From NCBI GenBank assembly GCA_017412025.1, contig JAFQOY010000234.1:1-7489 (forward strand): a stretch of DNA of 7,489 nucleotides, read 5' to 3'. Positions 1-5,215 of this stretch are shown here, piece after piece. Source of the DNA: Clostridia bacterium. GTDB taxonomy: Bacteria > Bacillota_A > Clostridia > Christensenellales > Aristaeellaceae. The notes under the pieces are model-generated. The model searched no databases and had not been told where the DNA came from. It worked only from the letters and a program-made list of their open reading frames with translations. A program made the translations under genes and the position numbers. Each line of letters starts with the position of its first letter. The stretch's first letter is position 1.

Positions 1-43
<43 letters not shown>

Positions 44-46
44 ATA

Positions 47-123
47 TGGTGGATTGAAGTGGACTCGAACCACCGACCTCCCGCTTATCAGGCGGGTGCT
101 CTAACCGACTGAGCTATCAATCC
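47..123 (-). tRNA. tRNA-Ile(GAT), complete with encoded CCA
   Basis: Complete cloverleaf on the minus strand. Acceptor GGATTGA pairs with TCAATCC. The D arm has stem GCTC/GAGC. The anticodon stem CCCGC/GCGGG closes loop CTGATAA, giving anticodon GAT (isoleucine, codons AUC and AUU). The T arm loop reads TTCGAGT, the discriminator base is A, and CCA is encoded. It is the first gene of a tRNA-Ile to tRNA-Asn unit, with its 5' end about five bases after the predicted transcription start. Confidence 0.97.
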
Positions 124-134
124 GAACGAAAAGT

Positions 135-163
135 ATTATAATCCCATTGAATGGAATTGTCAA
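135..163 (-). promoter_or_regulatory. Consensus sigma-A promoter of the tRNA unit
   Basis: On the minus strand, TTGACA (158-163) and TATAAT (135-140) are separated by exactly 17 bp, so both hexamers and the spacing match the housekeeping consensus perfectly. The predicted start near 128 lies about five bases before tRNA-Ile. A promoter this strong suits stable RNA genes. Confidence 0.93.
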
Positions 164-192
164 TGCTTTTCGTCAAAGTTTTTTAAATTTGT

Positions 193-207
193 TGCTGTGC
201 GACAGCA
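193..207 (-). terminator. Weak hairpin after the DUF308 gene, possible terminator
   Basis: A 6-bp perfect inverted repeat (TGCTGT/ACAGCA, 3-base loop) lies 14 bases beyond the stop codon of the membrane protein gene. On the minus strand it is followed by ACAAATTT and then A's rather than a proper T-run, so it would be a poor intrinsic terminator. If it fails, transcription would run into the tRNA unit. The rest of 124-221 holds only the tRNA promoter. Confidence 0.3.
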
Positions 208-221
208 GAGGTCCCTTTGCG

Positions 222-779
222 TTACTGGGTATAGGAATTCAGCCGGTTGATACTCACCAGGTCGCTGACAGCCCCGATGATCAGGACGAGACCGACTGCC
301 ATCATCAGCGCGCTGCCGTAGAGCGCAGGGAAGAATACGATGCTCAGCGCGAACACGATGCACAGCAGGGAGCAGGCGAGAGAAAGCGGCCACCTGGGAT
401 AGCCGAATGCGCGCAGAGCCAGCGCCCGGCGAACGGCGGCGACGCCGGTGACAAGCACCATCACGCCAACAACGGTAAAGAGAAAATCCATCAGAAACGT
501 CGGATTGACGATGGAAAAGATGCCGAACGCACAGGCACAGACGCCCAGAAACAACGCCGGCGTCATGAGCTTTTCTCTCCTGCCGATCAGAAAGGAAAGG
601 ATATTGAACAGACCGTACGCGGCCACACAGATGCTGACCAGCATGCACAGCATGCTGCGGCTGGTGTTGGGCGCCAAAAGGAAGAGAACGCCCAGGGCCA
701 GATAGACGATCGCTGCAAGCGAAAAACTCAGGCGGATTTTCCTTGCGGCACAGAGCAGAGGTTTTCTTTTGATTTTCAT
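222..779 (-). CDS. HdeD/DUF308-family six-helix membrane protein
   Basis: Encodes a 185-residue integral membrane protein with a basic N-terminus (MKIKRKPLL) and about six hydrophobic segments near residues 17-36, 43-65, 73-91, 95-116, 131-151 and 154-175. Three times a helix ends in a Gly/Ala-rich stretch and a proline turn (around residues 30-37, 86-93 and 144-151). This is the repeat that defines DUF308/HdeD proteins. The E. coli namesake is linked to acid resistance, but Firmicutes members have no established function, so no role is assigned. The ATG at 779 is chosen because GGAGG (788-792) sits 8 bases upstream and a promoter ends near 829; an in-frame ATG at 869 lies upstream of that promoter. 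The gene is monocistronic and divergent from trkA. The family call is good; the function is unknown. Confidence 0.85.
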   Translation of the reverse strand: MKIKRKPLLCAARKIRLSFSLAAIVYLALGVLFLLAPNTSRSMLCMLVSICVAAYGLFNILSFLIGRREKLMTPALFLGVCACAFGIFSIVNPTFLMDFLFTVVGVMVLVTGVAAVRRALALRAFGYPRWPLSLACSLLCIVFALSIVFFPALYGSALMMAVGLVLIIGAVSDLVSINRLNSYTQ

Positions 780-835
780 GCCGGATGCCTCCTTTTGCAT
801 ATCTATGGTGTGCAGATGGCGCATAAGTATTCCGT

Positions 836-865
836 ATGATAGCAGGCGGCTGCAGACCATGTCAA
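836..865 (-). promoter_or_regulatory. Promoter of the DUF308 membrane protein gene
   Basis: On the minus strand, TTGACA (860-865) and TATCAT (836-841) are 18 bp apart. The predicted start near 829 gives a leader of about 50 bases with GGAGG just before the ATG at 779. Promoter and ribosome site agree on the start codon. Confidence 0.75.
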
Positions 866-895
866 GCAAATGTATTGACCGGGGAGCATTTTTGC
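866..895. promoter_or_regulatory. Imperfect dyad between the divergent promoters
   Basis: GCAAATG (866-872) and CATTTTTGC (887-895) form an imperfect inverted repeat between the two outward-facing promoters, abutting the -35 of the DUF308 gene. It could be an operator. A second, weaker plus-strand promoter candidate overlaps it: TTGACC at 875-880, 17 bp, TAAGAT at 898-903. Neither is strong enough to assert; the rest of 904-946 shows no clear signal. Confidence 0.25.
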
Positions 896-946
896 GTTAA
901 GATGTCTTCATGTAGATTTGGCAAGGGTAAAGAATGAGCGGATCAT

Positions 947-976
947 TTGACACTTGACGCATGGCAGGGATATAAT
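947..976 (+). promoter_or_regulatory. Promoter of the trkA-trkH-oxidoreductase operon
   Basis: TTGACA (947-952) and TATAAT (971-976) are both perfect hexamers, with an 18-bp spacer, one longer than optimal. The predicted start near 983 gives a leader of about 58 bases. That is too short for a ydaO-type c-di-AMP riboswitch, which controls some potassium genes in Firmicutes. A small hairpin (GCGGA 1001-1005 / TCCGC 1013-1017) lies just before the ribosome binding site GGAGG at 1027-1031. Confidence 0.88.
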
Positions 977-1040
977 ATTGCCAAACAGATAACCTGACAG
1001 GCGGAGAAGCATTCCGCTGCATATATGGAGGTAGAACGCT

Positions 1041-2435
1041 ATGAAGCAGGCTGCTGCTAAGAAAAATGCGGACACGCTGAATATCATCATCGTGGGCTGC
1101 GGCAAGGTAGGCCATACCCTGACGGAGCAGCTGGTGGATGAGGGGCACGATATCACCGTTATCGACACCAGCAATCGTGTGATTCAGGATACGGCTGAGG
1201 TGTTTGACGTCATGGGCATCTGCGGCAACGGCGCCAGCCTTTCCGTGCTGGAGGAGGCGGGCATCAAGCAGGCAGATCTGATCATCGCCGTCACAGGCTC
1301 GGATGAGCTGAACCTGCTGTGCTGCACGATCGCCAAAAAGGTCGGCGGCAGCCTCGCCGCCATCGCCCGTGTGCGCAATCCCGACTACGCAGAGGAGCTG
1401 TCGTACCTGCGCAACCAGCTGGGGCTGTCCATGATCATCAATCCGGAATTGGAGGCCGCGCGGGAGATTGCGCGCATGCTCTCCCGTCCGCAGGCGCTGA
1501 CGGTCAGCTCCTTTGCCAAGGGGCATGCGGAGCTTGTGCGCTTTAAGATCCCCCATGGCAGCATCCTCGACGGCAGGCGCATCATGGATCTGGACAGCAT
1601 TTTCAGCTTCGGCTACCTGGTCTGTGCAGTCGAGCGCAATGGCGAGGTGTCCATTCCCAGCGGCCCGTTTGTGCTGCATCAGGGGGATGACATTTCCATC
1701 ATCGCCTCCACCCGGGACGGGCACCGCATCTTTGAAAGCCTGGGCATCCACGGCCATGCCGCGCGCAGCTGCATGATCATCGGCGGCGGCAAGTCCTCCT
1801 ACTATCTGGCGAAGCAGCTGATCAACCAGAAGATGGAAGTGAAGATCATCGAGAAGAGCCAGGCGCGCTGCGACGAGCTGAGCGCTCTGCTGCCGGAGGC
1901 GCTTGTCATCTGCGGGGACGGCAGCGAGGAAGCCATCCTGCGCGAGGAGGGAATCGACAACGCCGAGGCCTTTGTGCCGCTGACGGGGCTTGACGAGGAG
2001 AACATCCTGCTCACGCTCTACGCCAAGCGCAACCCGGGGCTCAAGACGATCACCAAGATCAACCGCATCACATTTAACGACGTCATCGACGGTCTGGAGC
2101 TTGGCAGCGTCGTCTATCCCAAGTACATCACCTCGGAGACGATCATCGCCTACGTGCGCGCGATGCGGAATTCCATCGGCTCCAACGTCGATACGCTCTA
2201 TCACATGTTTGACCGCCGCGTGGAGGCGCTGGAATTCCATGTCAAAAAGGATTCACCCGTCATCGGCAAAAAGCTGATGGAGCTGAAGCTCAAGGACAAT
2301 CTCCGCATTGCCTGCATCAATCACAGGGGAAAAGTGATCTTCCCCCGCGGCCAGGATACCATTGAAGCGGAAGACGGCGTGATTGTGGTCACGACACATA
2401 CCGGCTTCGGCGATATCAGCGACATCCTGGCGTAA
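1041..2435 (+). CDS. trkA: Trk potassium uptake regulatory subunit TrkA (two RCK units)
   Basis: Peripheral cytoplasmic subunit that binds nucleotides and gates the TrkH potassium channel. At 464 residues it has the full duplicated layout: RCK_N 1 (about 13-135), RCK_C 1 (about 150-232), RCK_N 2 (about 243-365) and RCK_C 2 (about 380-463). The first Rossmann fold has GCGKVG (19-24) and Asp42 at the end of strand 2, as expected for NAD(H). The second has GGGKSS (248-253) and Glu271; its third glycine is replaced, so its dinucleotide binding may differ. ATG 1041 is chosen because GGAGG lies 9 bases upstream. trkH follows after 11 bases, so the two are co-transcribed. In Firmicutes, RCK_C domains of related proteins bind c-di-AMP, which could inhibit uptake here; that is inference. 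The family call is secure. Confidence 0.96.
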   Translation: MKQAAAKKNADTLNIIIVGCGKVGHTLTEQLVDEGHDITVIDTSNRVIQDTAEVFDVMGICGNGASLSVLEEAGIKQADLIIAVTGSDELNLLCCTIAKKVGGSLAAIARVRNPDYAEELSYLRNQLGLSMIINPELEAAREIARMLSRPQALTVSSFAKGHAELVRFKIPHGSILDGRRIMDLDSIFSFGYLVCAVERNGEVSIPSGPFVLHQGDDISIIASTRDGHRIFESLGIHGHAARSCMIIGGGKSSYYLAKQLINQKMEVKIIEKSQARCDELSALLPEALVICGDGSEEAILREEGIDNAEAFVPLTGLDEENILLTLYAKRNPGLKTITKINRITFNDVIDGLELGSVVYPKYITSETIIAYVRAMRNSIGSNVDTLYHMFDRRVEALEFHVKKDSPVIGKKLMELKLKDNLRIACINHRGKVIFPRGQDTIEAEDGVIVVTTHTGFGDISDILA

Positions 2436-2446
2436 GAGGTGCTCCT

Positions 2447-3940
2447 ATGAGTATGACTAGCATTACGTATATTCTGGGATGGGTGCTCAACATTGAAGCG
2501 ATCTTTATGCTCATGCCGGTGGTCACAGCGCTGATTTACGGCGAGAGCCAGGGCTGGGCATTTGCGGTAACGGGTGCGGTCTGCGCGCTCTGCGGTTATC
2601 TGCTCACGCATAAAAAACCGAAGAATCCGAGCTTCTATGCGCGCGAAGGCTTTGTTGTCACGGCGCTGAGCTGGATTGTGCTCAGTACCTTCGGCTGCAT
2701 TCCCTTTGTGCTCACCGGCGAGATCCCGCGCTTTGTGGACGCGCTGTTTGAGACCGTGTCCGGCTTTACGACGACGGGCGCGAGCATTCTGTCCGACGTG
2801 GAAACCATGTCGCACTGCTCCATGCTCTGGCGCTGCTTCACGCACTGGATCGGCGGCATGGGCGTGCTGGTGTTCCTGCTGGCCGTGCTGCCGATGGTCG
2901 GCGGCAGCAACATGCAGCTGATGAAAGCGGAGAGCCCGGGCCCGTCCGTGGGCAAGCTGGTGCCCAAGGTGCGCTATACGGCGCGCATTCTCTACATGCT
3001 CTACATCATCCTGACCGTGCTTGAATTCCTGCTGCTCATCCTTGGCGGCATGATTCCCTTTGAGGCGATCTGCACCGCCTTCGGCACGGCGGGTACGGGC
3101 GGCTTTGGTTTCCGGAATGATTCCTTCGCCAGCTTCTCGCCCTATATCCAGTGGGTCGTCACGAGCTTCATGATCATTTTCGGCGTCAATTTCAACGTCT
3201 ATTTCTTCATCTGGATGCGCAAGTTCAGGGATGCGCTGCACTGCGAGGAAATGCGCTGGTATCTGGGCATCGTCCTCGCCGCCACGCTGCTGGTCTGCGC
3301 CAATATCTACGATGCGACGCTGACGCTTGAGCATAACCTGCGGCTGAGCGCGTTCCAGGTGGCGACGGTGATCACCACCACGGGCTTTGCCACGGCGGAT
3401 TTCAACCTCTGGCCGGCTTTTTCCAAGATGATTCTCGTTCTGCTGATGTTTATCGGCGCATGCGCAGGCAGCACGGGCGGCGGCCTCAAGGTGTCCCGAT
3501 GGGTGATGTCTGGCAAGGCGGTCGGCGGCTACGTGGGTTCGTTCCTGCATCCGCGCGCGGTGCGCAAGGTGAAATTTGAGGGCAAGGACGTGGACGCCTC
3601 GACGCTGCATGCGATCTATGCGTATTTTGTGGCGGTGTTCCTGATCTTTGTGGCGTCCATGGCGGTCATTGCGCTTGAGAACATGGACATGACCTCCACG
3701 TTCACGGCGGTCGCTGCGACGTTCAACAACATCGGTCCGGGCCTCAATCAGGTCGGCCCGACGTGCAACTATGGCGCGCTGTCCGATCTTTCCAAGATTG
3801 TGCTGGTTTTTGACATGCTGGCCGGACGACTTGAGGTGTTCCCGATGCTGGTGCTGCTTTATCCGCCGCTGTGGAAGGAGACCGTGAACGAATACAGGCG
3901 CAAAAAGCGCCGCCGCGAATCGGCAGGCTACGGCGCGTAA
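2447..3940 (+). CDS. trkH: Trk/Ktr-type potassium channel subunit TrkH
   Basis: Potassium-conducting membrane subunit of 497 residues, close to the usual length of about 480-500. The four pore repeats are visible. The selectivity loops are TTTGAS (108-113), GTAGTGGFG (213-221), TTTGFAT (310-316) and NNIGPGL (427-433). Between the third and fourth loops is GSTGGG (341-346), the flexible intramembrane segment that acts as a gate in this family. The signature around residues 456-467 (DMLAGRLEVFPM) is also typical. The C-terminus is short and basic (KKRRR), facing the cytoplasm. The start follows AGAGGTG just after the trkA stop; a second ATG two codons on (2453) would change little. With trkA immediately upstream, this is a complete two-part uptake system. 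The next gene begins 12 bases downstream. Confidence 0.96.
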   Translation: MSMTSITYILGWVLNIEAIFMLMPVVTALIYGESQGWAFAVTGAVCALCGYLLTHKKPKNPSFYAREGFVVTALSWIVLSTFGCIPFVLTGEIPRFVDALFETVSGFTTTGASILSDVETMSHCSMLWRCFTHWIGGMGVLVFLLAVLPMVGGSNMQLMKAESPGPSVGKLVPKVRYTARILYMLYIILTVLEFLLLILGGMIPFEAICTAFGTAGTGGFGFRNDSFASFSPYIQWVVTSFMIIFGVNFNVYFFIWMRKFRDALHCEEMRWYLGIVLAATLLVCANIYDATLTLEHNLRLSAFQVATVITTTGFATADFNLWPAFSKMILVLLMFIGACAGSTGGGLKVSRWVMSGKAVGGYVGSFLHPRAVRKVKFEGKDVDASTLHAIYAYFVAVFLIFVASMAVIALENMDMTSTFTAVAATFNNIGPGLNQVGPTCNYGALSDLSKIVLVFDMLAGRLEVFPMLVLLYPPLWKETVNEYRRKKRRRESAGYGA

Positions 3941-3952
3941 GGAGAGACGGCG

Positions 3953-4924
3953 ATGAAGGAAATCAGATGGGGCATTCTCTCGACCGGCACGATTGCAAAG
4001 AATTTTGCCGCGACGGCTGCGGCGATGGGCGATGTGCATATTCATGCCGTGGCCTCCCGCAGCATGGAGAGCGCCGACGCGTTTGCAGATGCATACGGCA
4101 TCGCGCGCCGGTATGACAGCTACGAGGCGCTTGCGGAAGATCCTCGGGTGGATATCGTCTATATCGCCACGCCGCATAGCAGGCATTATGCGGATATGAA
4201 GCTCATGATTGAGCATGGAAAGCATGTCCTGTGCGAAAAGAGCTTCACCGCGAATGCGCGCGAGGCGGAAGAGATCTTTGCGCTTGCGAAGGAAAAGGGC
4301 GTCTTTGTCATGGAGGCGTTCTGGACAAAGTTCATCCCGGTCTATCAGGACGTGATGCGTGTGATTGAGGCCGGAGAGATCGGAGAGATTACGACCGTCA
4401 CGGCGCAGTACGGCTATACCACCGCGCGCATGGGCAGGAAGTTTGACCCTGCGCTTGCCGGGGGCACGCTGCTGGATATCGGCGTATATGCCATAGGCTT
4501 TGCCTGTATGATGCTGGGCTATGTGTGGGATCAGGTGCTTTCCTCCATGATCATGAACGATCAGGGCACGGACGCCGTCGATTCCATCATCCTGCGCAGG
4601 GGCGGCGCGTGCGCCCAGCTGACTGCGGCCATCGGCTGCGAGATCCCAACGCACGGCGCGGTATACGGCACGAAGGGACGAATCGACATTCCGGAGTTCA
4701 AGAATCCGACGTATGTGACGGTGTGCACAGCCGGAAAAGAGCCCGAGAGGATTGAACGCCCGTTTGAGGTCAACGGATTTGAATACGAGATCCGCGAGGC
4801 GATGGCGTGTGTATGCGCGGGAAAGACGGCAAGCAGCGTCATGACCCCGGAACAGACGATCGCCGTGATGGAAATCATGGATGCGGTTCGCGCCCGGAAT
4901 GGCCTGCGCTTCCCGTTTGAATAG
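3953..4924 (+). CDS. Gfo/Idh/MocA-family NAD(P)-dependent oxidoreductase
   Basis: A 323-residue soluble dehydrogenase. The N-terminal Rossmann half (about 1-120) carries the Gly-rich stretch GILSTGTIA (7-15), IATPHSRH (71-78) and EKS (95-97). The C-terminal half (about 125-323) carries LDIGVY (174-179). The overall pattern, with MEAFWTKFIP (120-129), resembles the dihydrodiol/xylose dehydrogenase-like branch of the family, where the Lys of EKP and the Tyr of LDIGxY are thought to act in catalysis. Here Lys96 and Tyr179 are kept, but the usual Pro of EKP is Ser97. The substrate, probably a sugar or other polyol, cannot be told from sequence. GGAG (3941-3944) begins directly after the trkH stop and sits 8 bases before the ATG, so this is the third gene of the trk operon. 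No link to potassium transport is known. Confidence 0.9.
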   Translation: MKEIRWGILSTGTIAKNFAATAAAMGDVHIHAVASRSMESADAFADAYGIARRYDSYEALAEDPRVDIVYIATPHSRHYADMKLMIEHGKHVLCEKSFTANAREAEEIFALAKEKGVFVMEAFWTKFIPVYQDVMRVIEAGEIGEITTVTAQYGYTTARMGRKFDPALAGGTLLDIGVYAIGFACMMLGYVWDQVLSSMIMNDQGTDAVDSIILRRGGACAQLTAAIGCEIPTHGAVYGTKGRIDIPEFKNPTYVTVCTAGKEPERIERPFEVNGFEYEIREAMACVCAGKTASSVMTPEQTIAVMEIMDAVRARNGLRFPFE

Positions 4925-4937
4925 TGAATGTTTTCGG

Positions 4938-4971
4938 CGCGCGCTTCCGGAAGGGAAGGGCGCGTCTTTTT
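4938..4971 (+). terminator. Intrinsic terminator of the trk operon
   Basis: CGCGC (4940-4944) pairs with GCGCG (4960-4964). The stem continues with TTCC (4945-4948) against GGAA (4954-4957) across a 2-base bulge. A T-run (TCTTTTT) follows. It lies 13 bases after the oxidoreductase stop codon. Confidence 0.8.
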
Positions 4972-5097
4972 GCATTGCGCGCGCCGTATCTTGCCGCAGA
5001 CGCGCATATTTGGCCTGAAAAAGTGAATATGTTGCGTGTTTGTCATGAAATTAATGCAAATTCAACACTTAAGGAGAAGAAAAATCGACAAAACCGC

Positions 5098-5126
5098 TTT
5101 ACCATTTTCGGACATTCTGATATAAT
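5098..5126 (+). promoter_or_regulatory. Extended -10 promoter of the EF-G-like gene
   Basis: A perfect TATAAT (5121-5126) is preceded by TG one base upstream (5118-5119), making an extended -10. TTTACC (5098-5103) serves as a weaker -35 at 17 bp. The predicted start is near 5133. The AT-rich stretch from about 5010 to 5100 upstream could raise promoter strength. It contains AAGGAG (5071-5076) that precedes no start codon. Confidence 0.75.
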
Positions 5127-5138
5127 GGAGAGCAGATG

Positions 5139-5195
5139 GCGGCGCTCAGCGTGTGACGCGCCGCAAAACAAAGCATCAAGAAGCCGCAGCGCGGC
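5139..5195 (+). promoter_or_regulatory. Structured 5' leader of the EF-G-like gene
   Basis: Two GC-only stems lie between promoter and ribosome site. The first is GCGGCGC (5139-5145) with GCGCCGC (5158-5164) around a 12-base loop. The second is GCCGC (5183-5187) with GCGGC (5191-5195) around a 3-base loop, ending 5 bases before AAGGAGG (5201-5207). The arms are cross-complementary: 5139-5143 can also pair with 5183-5187, and 5160-5164 with 5191-5195. That allows alternative folds. No T-run follows, so any control would act on translation or RNA stability rather than termination. Confidence 0.4.
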
Positions 5196-5215
5196 ATAAC
5201 AAGGAGGCGCAACTT

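Noticed and set aside
147..839. Open frame of 230 codons on the plus strand opposite the DUF308 gene
   Set aside because: Low-complexity Gln/Arg/Asp/His-rich product opposite a gene with clear membrane helices, promoter and ribosome site.
780..869. Upstream ATG at 869 for the DUF308 gene
   Set aside because: It lies upstream of the predicted transcription start near 829, so it would not be in the mRNA; ATG 779 has GGAGG 8 bases before it.
983..1040. A c-di-AMP (ydaO-type) riboswitch in the trkA leader
   Set aside because: The leader is only about 58 bases, far shorter than that riboswitch, and holds just one small hairpin.
897..2240. Open frame of 447 codons on the minus strand over trkA
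   Set aside because: Shadow of trkA with His/Ala/Asp-rich composition and no family resemblance; it also covers the trk operon promoter.
2321..4975. Open frame of 884 codons on the minus strand across the end of trkA, trkH and the oxidoreductase
   Set aside because: It lies fully antisense to three well-recognised genes, is rich in His, Arg, Ala and Asp as expected from reading GC-biased codons backwards, and shows no domain or ribosome site.
5136..5156. Six-codon leader reading frame (ATG to TGA) before the EF-G-like gene
   Set aside because: The GGAG before it overlaps the promoter and lies upstream of the predicted transcription start, so it would have no ribosome site in the RNA. It would deserve another look only if transcription begins further upstream.
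5153..5215. Earlier GTG start adding 21 residues to the EF-G-like protein
   Set aside because: No ribosome binding site precedes it, it sits in the loop of the leader hairpin, and the extra residues are not part of the EF-G family; ATG 5216 has AAGGAGG at the right spacing.
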